From positions 620,001 to 684,000 of the forward strand of contig JAFFSR010000087.1 in the NCBI GenBank assembly GCA_017163975.1: a stretch of 64,000 bases of DNA, written 5' to 3'. The position numbers were made by a program, and so were the translations under genes. Position 1 is the stretch's first letter. Every line of letters begins with the position of its first letter. A model generated the notes under the pieces. The model did no database searches. It had not been told where the DNA came from and was given only the letters and a program-made list of their open reading frames with translations. Shown piece by piece: positions 1 to 11,813 of this stretch. This DNA comes from Anastatus disparis (lineage: Eukaryota > Arthropoda > Insecta > Hymenoptera > Eupelmidae).

Positions 1-1789
1 ATTTGATAAACATTTGAGTATACATTTTATAAACAATAATAGTTCACTAAAATATAAACATATAAAAGTAATCAAAAATAATATTTATATGAGCAAAATT
101 TCAAATTTTGAGGTTATAATGAAGATATTACCCTTAATTTCGATTGTATAGTATATTAGCTATTCACATATCATATTCAATTTAAGCATATTACAAAATC
201 AATCAAATTTCCTTCGTTGGTAATCATCAGTTATGCACTCCACTATATTTAGTAGGTTATAATTAATATTTGTATCGAAAAACTATTAATATTATATTTT
301 AATACCGTTAATACTGAATATATTTAATCGTTATTGATGTCACATTTAAACACTAAAAAATTCTAAATTCAAATACTATTAATATAGTTTTGAAATATTA
401 CTCATACGTTATTAAGATTAAATTCAAATAATATTAAATGATTCAATGATGAATGAAATAATAGTTAATAAAATTTGATAAAGACAATAGACTCAGTCGA
501 TAAAATCATAAACTTAGTCGATAAATTTATTAGATTAAGTCGATGATAGTCGATAAATTTATTAGATTAAGTCGATGATAGTCGATAAAGTAATAGACTT
601 AGTAGATAAAAGTTGTTGAAAGACTCTATTTTTTCTATCTTTGTGAATCTACATTGCTCTTAAAAAGATCCGACCACTAACCTAAAATTTTTTGCCTTTT
701 TTTTCTTTCCTCTCTCTCCTTCTTCTCTCTTTCTCTCTCTCTCTCTCTCTTGGACTGGACTGACGTGCAGTGGATCGCTTCGTGATTGTGCTTGGTTTTC
801 TTCCGTTTGGGTGTATCAATGGCTTAAGATTTTTGTGTGCATCTGGAGGCTGAGGCTCTGACCATTTTGGGCTAATTTGTAGTGCTTGTTTGTCGTGTGC
901 TTTTCTGTTCTCTTGGTGGCTGTGTTGCAAATTTTTTTGCCGGTATAAAGGAGAAAAGTAGCCATCTTTGCTGTTTATGAGGACGGAGTGGCGCATGCGC
1001 ATCTAACTCTTGGCGCACTTATACTGCTTAAAGGCCTTTCTACAATAGTGCGGCGCATCTTTACAGTATGCGCCTACTAATGTAAGTAAATTTTTTATTG
1101 CTTTCTATTGAAATTAGTAGACAACCTATTTCATTTTCTTTGTGCACTCTTGTTACAAATTGAGAGGAGTCGAATGTCGTGGTGGTGTTTGTCAGTCATT
1201 GCCATGGCTGAGATTGTAGTTGGACTCTCACTGGTGCTGTCCTTCTCTGACGTAGGATCAGTGTGTTTGCGGCTGTTATCTTGCTGAGTGCCTTGCTGTT
1301 CCCGTGCAGTACGCATTTTATTCTGATGCGTGCTCACGGTTGTGCGTATTTTCTCTGCATATCTCTCAATTATCGTTATTAATTTTACGCATTATTCACA
1401 TATTATATATGCACTTTTGAGGTTATTTCGGCTGCATTGATGGGTAATAAGCTGTGCTGCCACTCTGTGTGATCGTTGGTCAGTGGTACTAGAGGGTCGT
1501 ATTGAACTGCATAAACTGGCTCCGTCGATAAGGTTGAGTGCAAAAGGTGGTAAATTACTGTTTCAACATCAGTGCCTCTATCGCTCGCTACTGGCACTGC
1601 ATACACGCTGTCTACTCATCATCGAAGGCTAAAGTGGATATCTACCCTACCAACTACAGCTGCTTATTATTTCTCATTTCTTTATCAACGTGTGTGCTTG
1701 TTGAAGCATCTTTGCTGGTAGCCTGAGTTTCATCTGCTGTGCTGCGAGGTTCGTGCAATTTCTTAGCTGCCACGACATGTGTGTGTGTA

Positions 1790-3055
1790 ATGGTTGTATG
1801 TGTAGTGTGTGTGTCTGAAATAAACCGCTCTGATCTCTCTTTGCAGTGTGTTAACTGCAGTACACTCTTTCATTATTCTTGTTGCAAATCAGAGTGGTTT
1901 TTAGACGAGCGTAGAATTGCTTGCTGCACTCGTCATACATGTGCATACAGACCACGTGAAACTCGTATTGAAAATTTCTCTCTTGAAGCTGAGCAGGTGT
2001 GTGTGCCTGCATCTGCTGCTCCTACGTTTCAGTGTAGTGGTAAGAGAGGCGTGGTTTCGCCCAATACGTCTCTTGAGCCTTTAACTCGTAGGCGTTGCCC
2101 CAGTGTCGACGGTAGCCCCTCTAACTTTGATCTCTCTTCACAGCCGGGTGGGGCGTCTACACCTACACTACTTGAATCATCAGCGGTTTTCGTTGACGCT
2201 CATTCTCCGCCGGTAATAGAGGCTGATTCTGGACAGCCGACTGTACCTCTTTTTTCTAAGCTTAGTGTTCTTCTAGCTGACGCCTCAATGCCGCCTAAAC
2301 TGGATCAGTCCTCTGAACAAACTAAGGTTTCTCCTCCATGGTTCCTTGAGTTTAAAACCAGTATCATGGCTATTCTAAGTGAGATCTCTTCGGATGTCAA
2401 GAATATTGCCTCCAGGATGGATAATTTAGAAATTTCTATGAATGAAGTTAGAGTCGAATGTGCTGCAAATGCACGTCGGCTTGATGGTCGTATTGCTCGT
2501 GCTGAGTCTTTGATTTCGCGTCCTTATAAGGACCCCTGTGGAATTTTGGTTACAGGATTATCAGCAGAGATCGACCCCCTTAACATTGACTTTTTCATGA
2601 AGGTTCTTGTTCCTATGGGTCTTAATATTGATAAGTTCCATTTTCTTAGCATCCGCAAGTGGACTCCTAGGATTGAGATTGTTGATGGTGTTGAGATGGA
2701 GGTCGATCATACAAATGCAGTGATTATTCAGTGCTCTTCCGGTCATATTCGGGATCGTATTGCTGGAGCGTCTACCAGATTGAAAGAATTCCCTTGTCAA
2801 CGTATTTTTGGGTGTAGTGGCCCTTCAAAGGTTTTTGTTAGAAAGTTATGGCCTAAGGAGGTCTATTCTCTATTGGCTAAGGCAAGAACTGCTTCTAGAC
2901 AGTTGAATTATGAGTGGCCTTTTGTAACCGACCTTAAAGTATATATGAGATCTACTATAGACTCTACCCCCATTTTAATCGCTTCTGAGTCTGATCTGGC
3001 CTCAGTAGTTCTTAATGAAAAAAAGATAGTGCCGGACCAAAAAAAGAAGGACTGA
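1790..3055 (+). CDS. LINE ORF1 protein (PHD-like finger, coiled coil, nucleic-acid binding)
   Basis: The open frame extends upstream to about 1739, but the first ATG is at 1790, giving about 421 residues. The N-terminus has cysteine pairs and a histidine (CVVC, QCVNC, HYSCC, IACC) spaced like a PHD-type zinc finger. A Ser/Pro-rich linker and a predicted helical stretch (MDNLEISMNEVRVECAANA) follow. The C-terminal half, about residues 240-400, contains RRM-like hydrophobic blocks such as GILVTGLSAEI and AVIIQCSS. CR1-group ORF1 proteins of this layout bind the element RNA. The frame is intact and ends 25 bp before the ORF2 frame is first recognisable. Function is inferred from position and layout. 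Confidence 0.75.
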   Translation: MVVCVVCVSEINRSDLSLQCVNCSTLFHYSCCKSEWFLDERRIACCTRHTCAYRPRETRIENFSLEAEQVCVPASAAPTFQCSGKRGVVSPNTSLEPLTRRRCPSVDGSPSNFDLSSQPGGASTPTLLESSAVFVDAHSPPVIEADSGQPTVPLFSKLSVLLADASMPPKLDQSSEQTKVSPPWFLEFKTSIMAILSEISSDVKNIASRMDNLEISMNEVRVECAANARRLDGRIARAESLISRPYKDPCGILVTGLSAEIDPLNIDFFMKVLVPMGLNIDKFHFLSIRKWTPRIEIVDGVEMEVDHTNAVIIQCSSGHIRDRIAGASTRLKEFPCQRIFGCSGPSKVFVRKLWPKEVYSLLAKARTASRQLNYEWPFVTDLKVYMRSTIDSTPILIASESDLASVVLNEKKIVPDQKKKD

Positions 3056-3079
3056 GCTTCCTCAGACTCGCAGGCTGTA

Positions 3080-6074
3080 TTGTCCAATGTGTTGTCTTTT
3101 AGTAATTTAAATAGTGATGTAAGAAATAGTTCTTTAAGAGATTCAATATCCATCGCTCATGCCAATGTAAATCGAATTAAGACTCATTTTAATGAGATTG
3201 AATGGATGTGCAAATCAGATGATTATGATATTTTTGCAGTCACTGAGACTTTCTTAACTGATTTGGACTCAAGTTCGATAATTAATATTGATGGCTATGA
3301 GTTTTTTTGTTATGATAGAAAAGGTAAAGCAGGTGGTGGCGTTGGTGTTTACATTCGAAGTTGCTTCAGTACTCGGATTATATACCACTCGGACCCAAAA
3401 TTTGATAATTCTCCAGAATTTCTCTTATTAGATATTAATGATGTTGTTAATTCTATTCTATGTTGTGTTGTTCACATTAGGCCTAAAGACTCTTCATTTG
3501 ATATCTTTTTTAATGCTATTTCCAACTATGCCTATAATTATAAGAATATTGTAATTACTGGCGATCTCAATATTAATCTTTTAAAAACCTCCTACTCGTC
3601 TGATACACTCAGATCTTACTTTGAATCTCTCTCTTTGTTTATTGTTCCTTCAGATGCTACTCATCACGCAATTACAACGGATCATGAATCTCATACTTGA
3701 TTAGACTTATTTGTCATAAATGATAGCTCCTCTTTACTATCATATGAGAAGTCTGCTGCTCCATTCATAGCAGGTCATGATCTGATCAAATTAAGACTTA
3801 AGCTTTATAGGTCTGAAAGGATAATTAAATCCTTTGTTACTAGGAACTTTGCAAACTGTAACATTGATGCACTCAATGCTGCTGTGAGTTCTAATCTTTC
3901 TTCTTATCCTCCTGCGAGTCTTCCCTATTTGTGTTCCTCTTCTTCAAACTTGGTGTCTAATTGTGCATTTAATCCTAATTATAGTTCAGTTAACCTTTTG
4001 CAGTCACTACAGATTCTGAATGCCCATACTATTGATTCTAAGGTTGATATGTTCTCTTCTGGTATAGTTAAGGCTTTTGACAGGTTTGCGCCTGAAAAAC
4101 TAATAAAGATTACCACTAAACGTAAGCCATGGGTCAATCATAATATCAGGTTGCTTATGAAGAATCGTGATAAGTGTTATAAACTGGCTATGAGAACTGG
4201 GTCGGATGATGCTTATGCTCGTTTCAAGCTGCTTAGGAATGAGGTTTCTAATTTCCTTAGTAAGCTGAAAAATGACTATATAGCAAGTACAATTTCTTCG
4301 GCTTCTACAGTTAAGAGCAAGTGGTCTGAATTGCGTAAGCTTGGCCTGACTAGCAGTGCTCTGCCTTCACCTCTCAAGTACTTCTCTTCATCAGTGCTCT
4401 CAAAGCATTATACTTCTGTTTCTTCACAGAGCTTAGCTTTGACTGATGCGGATGTTGATCGGGTGCTTGCCTTACTACTTAGATCGGATCTTCCAGTGTT
4501 TAACTTTGCTTCAGTTGATCCTTTTAACCTTGTTAATCTTCTTCGTTTATCCAGTTCTAGGGCAGTTGGTCCTGATCGCATATCAGCTGATATGCTCAAG
4601 ATGATTGGTGGCTCTCTGTCTACAAGCTTAGCTTCTATAGTGAATGACTCTTTATCTTCTGGCCATTTTCCTGAGACATGGAAAAGGGCTTTTCTTTTAC
4701 CTCTAGCAAAGCAAACTAAAATGGATGATCCCTCTCAAACTCGACATATAGCTTAGTTATGTGAGGTCTCTAAGGTTCTGGAGAGGGTTGTGCACACGCA
4801 GTTATCGGCTCATCTCGAGTCCAATTCTTTACGGGATTGTTATCAGGCCGGCTTTAGAGAAGGTCATAGTACACAGACTGCTCTTTTACATCTACTTGAC
4901 GACTGTAGGTCTGCCATTGATCATAGAATGATCACTCTATTGCTTCTGTTTGATTTCTCTAAGGCCTTTGATAGAGTTCCAAGATGTTGTAATCAGATGG
5001 TTTGCGTCGTACTTAAAAGGTCGGGCTTATTCTGTTGTGGATGAAAGTAATCAACCATCCGTTTGGTCTCAGGTGACTGCCGGTGTTCCACAGGGTAGTG
5101 TTCTTGGCTCACTCCTGTTTTTGGTTTACATAAATGATGCTCCGCTTGCCTTATCATCGACAAAGCACATTCTTTTTGCTGATGACCTCCAGGTTTATAA
5201 ATCTTTTTTGCCTGTAAATCTCGAAGACGAGGTTAACCTTATCAATCATGATGTTGCATCTGTCATTAAGTGGGCAGAGGAAAATGGGCTTCTTTTGAAT
5301 GCTCTTAAAACACAGGCCATTTTCATCGGCAGTGAGAAATTTATTTCTCGCTTAAATGACAATCCATCCATTTCAACTATATATGTAGGAAATACTATTG
5401 TTCCTTACTCCTCTGTTGTTGAAAATCTTGGTCTGTGGATTTCTTCTACACTGGACTGGAGTAAGTATGTTTCTTGTACTGTGCGAAAGATTCATGGCAC
5501 CTTAAGATCTCTTAAGTTCTATAAACATGCATTGACCTTATATACGAGAAAACAATTAGTAGAGTCTCTTATTTTTCCAATTCTTGATTATGCATCGGTT
5601 GCTTATGACGATCTGCCTCAAACGCAAAACTTACGTCTGCATATAGCCTTCAACGCCTGCATCAGATTTATTCACGGCCATATTGGTTGGCGTAGCAGAG
5701 TTACACCTTATAGACTTGACTATGGATGGTTGTCTGTTAAAAACAGACGTTTATATCTTAAGATGTCTCTTGCTTTTAATGTTATTCCACGTAATTCTCC
5801 ATCATACCTAGCCTCTAGGTTTATAAGGCAGCATGTTGATGCTTCAGTGCGCTCATCAACCAGACTACCACCCAGATTGTTCATCTGTCCAAATGTGCGT
5901 ACTGCTGCTTTCCAACACTCATTTGCCTTTTCGGCAGCGGAGTATTTCAATAAAGAGTTATCCTCATTGGAGTCTTTCTCTCTTGAGGCTTCGCTCTCTT
6001 TTAAGCGTTCCTTGTATAATAAGCTTTTATTGAGTGAATGTGAGTTGTGGCAGCATGAAACTGGTACAGGCTGA
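3080..6074 (+). pseudogene. LINE ORF2: endonuclease-reverse transcriptase, disrupted
   Basis: The N-terminal apurinic-type endonuclease shows HANVN, VTETFL, GGGVGVYI and GDLNIN. The reverse transcriptase shows AVGPDRISADML, FREGHSTQTALLHL, FDFSKAFDRVP, GVPQGSVLGSLLF and the catalytic FADD at about 5175. There is no RNase H domain. Lesions: an in-frame TGA at 3698-3700, an in-frame TAG at 4754-4756, and a small deletion with frameshift just after FDRVP (about 4985) that removes the loop before the next RT block. The frame then stays open to 6074. Three lesions in an otherwise well preserved gene suggest fairly recent death. The true start codon is unclear, because the frame opens with TTG and the first ATG lies inside the endonuclease. 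Confidence 0.87.
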
Positions 6075-6552
6075 GTTTCATAGCAGTTATGATTAGATGA
6101 ATCATACCTTTCAATTATGAATTGTATGAATTACTATTGCTAGAAACATAATTTAAATTGAGCACAAGACTATTTAGTAACAACTAAACTCACTTAATTG
6201 TTAATTGCTATTGCTTATGTACTAAAATTTTGCTATTGTTTAATTGATTATTCTATGATTATATATATTGTTTATCTAATTATTTCTATACTGTATTTAA
6301 TAATTAATTGTTATTTTGATTTAGTTACTTGTATTATATATGATATTCAAATTGATTTTCTACAAGATTATTATCTATATTATTGTTATCTTTATTTAAA
6401 TAACTTCAGAAGATGTATATTATGCTTTTCACATTTGATCTCTTACTTGTTATTTTTATTATTTTTATAAATTGTAATACGTCGTTGTACTATTTCTTTA
6501 GTGCCAGACAGGGTTCTACCCCAAGGCTAAATAAATAAGTCTAAGTCTAAGT

Positions 6553-9070
6553 CTCTCTCTCTCTCTCTTTATCTGTCTATCTATCTCTTAAACATTGGTA
6601 ACAGCAGCAACAACATGCGACACTTATTAAAATTGGAATTATAAAACTAGTTAGATCAAGCGTAAACATTAGTTTGGCCTGTTCATTCACATGACAGAGG
6701 TAAATACCTTAAACATAGCACGAACAGTTCTTTTGAGGGTTCATATTCATGAGTTTACTTCTCCTAAATATCTCTTGTAGTAAAGGACTTGTAGCTTTAA
6801 AATTGTAACTACTAGTTTCATTTCAATTTGTAGATTCAGAAAAAATACTCTTAGATAGCAGCTAATAAAATTGGGAATTGGACTGAAAAAAGTATAGCTG
6901 AAGAGAGTTTACTGAATACAATTTTAAAATTTTATACTCAAACATTTAAAAATATATTTAATTTTGATATTCAACCTTAACAGTGTATAAAAACTTTATG
7001 AGATTGATTCAAAGCATTAAGAGTTACTAAAAATTTTGATATATAATATTTTGTGAATTCTACGTAGTCACTTTTTGTCAGTCATAGCTCATATCTCTAG
7101 ATCTAAAAAATTTAGAGCCCTAAAATTATAAATAATAGTTAATTCTTAAATTTCATTAAAAAATTTATAATTAAATGAGTTAGTTAAATGTAACATATAG
7201 AAATTCATACTCAAACATTTTTAAATCGAATAAATATTGAATTTCTATAACGTAAAAAATATTTTATAAGATAGGTTTAAAGCAATCATGACTTTTGGTC
7301 TAAAAATATGAATTATAGAAATCATACACTTATCGTTGACAGTTTCATTTACTGATAACTCAGTCATCTTAAAATAAGAAAAAAGTTAGAGTCTTGAAAT
7401 TTCATAAGTAACTTGATATTAGTTAATAAATATATGTATTATCTCTATTAAGTCTCACCTTTATTGAGTTGCTTATATTAGATTAAATTACGTGGAGAGA
7501 TAAATTTAGTTTTTGTAAGAGATAATTTTCTGATATTTGAATCCATCGGACTACTTTAATTTGTTTACTGTATGTTTGGACATAAAAAATTTAATGTCAT
7601 AAGATTAAACTATATATTATGTTAAAAAATATATCAAAGCAATCAAAATCATTTTGGTTTGAAAAATGTGAATTATAGAAATTATACACTTATCGCTCAC
7701 AGTTCTATTGACTGATATCTTATTTCTGTTGAAGTAAAAGAGTTAAAGCTTTAAAATTTTACAAATAACTCAGTATTAGTTGATGAATCATAGGAAAGGC
7801 AGTCCCAAAATTAATTGTTTTTTCTTTTGATAGTTACAAAAATATTTATGTTTATGTTATAAATTCAATATTAAGTACAAAGTAGTTAAAATTATACTTT
7901 GAGTATTAATTATCTTTTTAACTATTATAGATGATAAAGTATAAGAAATTAAAAAAAAAATAATGCAGTCATCTTTGACTTTATCCTTCTTGGTATTCTA
8001 GAAAGAAAAAAGAAGAAAAAGTCACTAATACTAAATATAAAATTTGAAAATAATAAGAATAATCATTAAATATTTACATTCTTAACATTTTGTAATTTAA
8101 ATATTCTCTCATTATATTATCATTATATCGTTATTTTGTGTTAAAATGTTCTCATATTTAATTCTAGTCATAAAATATATGTACCTATCACTGTTAGAAT
8201 CAAAGGGTGCGGTAGCGCCTTGAAAGATGAGTTATTAAAAACATGGCGTTTTTCACTTATATGTCTCACAAATTATAGTTCTTACCGAAATTGAATGTTG
8301 ATGAGAAAAATGGATCATAAATAGATGTTCAAGGATTAAGAGTAAATCACATAACAAAAATAAATTCAATAATAAATATTAATGTACAAAATGATAACTT
8401 AATATAAAGGTTTAAATTTAAACTCGAATATATACATAACTGAAACTATTAATTTTGCATTGAATAAATATTAATGATATTAAGTGTTGATTAGATGCTT
8501 AAATATTTTAATGTTTTCTTTAAATCAATTCAAATAAAACTTTCTTTAAAACTTTTTAATTACATATCAAAGTAATAGATTTTATGGTAAACTCTAAAAT
8601 ATGTTTTCATTAAAAAGATACTGTTGCCATAGAAATGATATAATAAAGGCTAACCATATCATTCAATATATAAAACTATTTTATGAAACAGAATCGTATA
8701 TGGAATATATTTACATCTTATAAGTTGTATCGCGAATGCACACAGTGATAGTGTATATATTGATGTAGTGCAATTATAATATGTTTGTTAAAACAGGTTT
8801 TTTATAACAGTGGGCGCAATAGACAGATAAGTAGAAATATAAATAGTGATACGTGAACAAGTCATTTCTCAAGCTATGAAAAGATGTATCTTGCAAAGAT
8901 TAACACGTATGATACATTTTTGCATACAAAAAAAATAAAAGAATCAAAGGAGCATCATAAGCTCAATGCAAATCAATTGATACTCATTTAGATTGAAATA
9001 GAGACTGAGATTATCACTAAGCTAATTAGCGAATCAAATTTTTTTTTCTTTACCAAATTACCCTTATATG
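6553..9070. other. Left-arm unique sequence, no gene seen
   Basis: AT-rich arm sequence that pairs with about 17405-19900. No ORF of note and no splice-like coding block. It contains recurring phrases such as 'gaattatagaaatcatacacttatcg' variants near 7308 and 7670, which look like a diverged internal duplication of about 360 bp. Nothing else is recognisable. Confidence 0.6.
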
Positions 9071-10770
9071 GGTGATTCTATTCTAACGGGTAATCACATT
9101 TAATCGTTTAATTAACTATCAATACAAGGTTCAAATATTATTAACTACAAATTTTTCATATACTTTTAGCTTGTAACTTTATGATCCGTTGACTTTTTAA
9201 TCACTAATTTTAATGTAGCTTTTGTAGGGACCCTTAGAAAGTATAAAAAGTAATCTCCCCTGTCTGTAATCATATATAAAATTTTTTTAAACGTAGAGAT
9301 ACAGGATAGATGAATTCATACTTCTGAAAGATCAAAAAATATTTTTTTCCATTTGTACATACATTTCAGCAGAATGGTTGAAAAAAAATATTCTCTTTGA
9401 CCCTCTGTTATTATAAATAAAGATGTATATTTTTTCAAAGATAAAAACAATAATAATAAAAAATGTTATATTTGAATCTTATGAAAATATAAGCTATTCC
9501 TATCACGTGGAAATATTGTTATTATATGTTTATTTCGCTAAAAAATTGCTTTGTTGATCATAGAATACATTTTTGTTTCTACGATAATTCCCCTGGCTCT
9601 AAACATTCAACTGTCACAGATGATATAAGCGCATATTCAAATACGTAGTAGACGTTTAAAAAAGTAGTAATATACAACTAAAAAAGTTTGTATAGCAGCC
9701 AATGTTGAAGACCGTTTACTCGGTAGAAATTTCATTCAAATTATCAGGTAATCTCCCCTGGCATATAATTCCCCTGCCTTTTTTGAGATGCTCTCACAAA
9801 ATTCTAATTAAATAATAAAGTCAACAATTTTATTCATCAATTTCATACCATGAAGTGTTAAATTATTTCTACACTTGAAATTTAATACATATTATACTGC
9901 TTATAATTTTTATATATTCAAAATTGAATATATATATGTTTGTGGAGAATTTCCGAGTGAGCACATTCTCAAATCTTTTCGTAAACAATCACTGTAGTCA
10001 TATTTACATACTACACTATATACTACGTATATACTACAAATAAATAAAGCGAAATCAAAGGTTACATCGTAGTATTCAGAAAATAAAAATATCAGTTTGT
10101 CATTAGCCTTGATGAAGAGTTTGTCGTTGATATCAAAGTAAGTATATAATTATTTGAATTTAAATGAAAGTCTTTGAAAAATCTGAATTGGAAAATCTAT
10201 AAATTAATAATATATTATTTTAGATTGTATTGATATTAAAATTGTTTCTACACGTGGATGTGGCGAACTTCCTACTAATCCTTTATCATCACGTACACTT
10301 AACTTCACGCCCAACCACAAAAATAATGTTATTATATATTTTGAAAAAGCAAACTTTCTCACGTATGGATATATTTGTTCTTTAACTTTCTTCTAATAAT
10401 GTTTAAAAATACATATTTTTGCTGTAACTCGTCCTTTTTATTTTTAAAAATTCATCCATACATGGTAATAGCTGATTCTAAAGTATTTCAGATAGTTTAG
10501 AATCTTTGTTCGACATAAATATTATTAGAAAATAATATATCAAGTGATGGTAATAAAAAAAGTAATTCCCCTGGAATAAAAGTAATTCCTCTGTATCAGT
10601 ATATTTTTTATCCATCAGTTTTTCCGGGAATAACCTATAAACAGCTTGGCTTCTTTGGGATATTGTTCTATTAGATATAACTATAAAAAAATCTGAGTAA
10701 AATTTTTAAAATGAACACCTTTATTTTCTATTATTTCAAAATTTGAGTTTGACCGGTTCAAATAGAATCA
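9071..10770. mobile_element. Non-autonomous TIR DNA transposon inside the left arm
   Basis: The right arm reads without interruption across this site (…cccttatatattgg). The left arm has about 1.7 kb inserted here. Its ends are inverted: GGTGATTCTATTCTAAC at the left, and the complement of GGTGATTCTATTTGAAC at the right. TATAT flanks both sides and occurs once in the empty site, so it is the likely target duplication. There is no transposase ORF. The words 'taattcccctg' or 'taatctcccctg' recur at about 9251, 9585, 9749, 9767 and 10563. The superfamily is not clear from these ends. Confidence 0.72.
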
Positions 10771-11813
10771 CCTATATATTGGTGAAAAATTATAAAAATG
10801 TATGTTTTTGAATAATAAAAACTATAGAAGACTTAAAATTATTTGTCAACTGCTTGAATGTTAATCGCACTAAGCAGTTCTCTTAAGTTGAAGTTTGGAG
10901 GTCAACAGAGGGGTAATTATATAATCGAACCCCCACAGATAGGAGTGTGGATGGAGCTTTTCATACTTCCTTACAAAGTATTCTGTCAAGTGACATCATA
11001 AGTCGCGATAAGGAAGAATACTTATCTGGGAGTTCTAGGATGAAGATGTAATTTACTTCATTGATATTAATGCCTGCCAATAAGGTTAATGAAAGTGCGT
11101 GAATGCTGATGATGATTGATTAATGTCATTAAAAAAACAATAAAAATCGATAGAGTTGTTAACTTGAACTATAAATCAATAGATTTAATAAATAAAATTT
11201 CATGTATATACATTAATTATAAGCTAAAGGTTATTTTTTATATTAAAATCTATTAATACTCCAATATTAGTAATGTAATATTAGGGGTTAAATTATCTTA
11301 TTAAATTAATAAAATATTCGCTAAGCTTAGTAAAATATTTCATTCAAGCACTCTCAATACTTTATTTGATACTCTATTAATAATGAATTAGTAGAGTACT
11401 GATACTATTTTAACATATTAATACTATATTGATACTATATTGAAACTTTATTAATACCGTATTGATACTGTATTAATACTACATTAATACCGTATGAATA
11501 CTTTATTGATACTATATTCATACTATACTAATATTCTATTAATACTATACTGATGATGTAGCAATGTATTTACCTAAGTTTACCCACTATTTGCCTCTTG
11601 GCATAGGTATTTTCATACACTAAACTATATTCATATCTCTCTTTTCAAACCTTTTGGTAGTGATCGGAATCTTTACCCCCCAAAGAACGTTCTTTTGCAT
11701 TAAATTTCTATCCAAGGCCAAGAATCTAAAGGTTGAGACTTTGGAATCTTGCATCACTCAAGAATCACGAAAACTATAAGTATTTACTTGACGTTAGGTA
11801 TGCTTTAATATCA
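10771..11813. other. Left-arm unique sequence, no gene seen
   Basis: Pairs almost base for base with 16395-17400. It contains a well conserved block near 10910-11090 (contains aacccccacagataggagtg) and a stretch of degenerate 11-bp ATACTATATTA-type units at about 11395-11555. No coding potential is evident. Confidence 0.6.

Larger units (their letters stand above)
751..6552 (+). mobile_element. CR1-like non-LTR retrotransposon (LINE)
   Basis: A nearly full-length LINE sits inside a (CT)n tract of the left arm. The right arm keeps the uninterrupted (GA)n tract at about 19900-19945, which marks the insertion site. Order: 5' UTR of about 1 kb, ORF1 with a PHD-like zinc finger, ORF2 with endonuclease and reverse transcriptase but no RNase H, then a 3' UTR ending in TAAATAAATAAG followed by repeated AAGTCT. 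A PHD-like ORF1 and a lone EN-RT ORF2 point to the CR1/Kiri group. The exact ends and any target duplication are hidden by the CT repeats. ORF2 is broken, so this copy is not autonomous. Confidence 0.85.
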
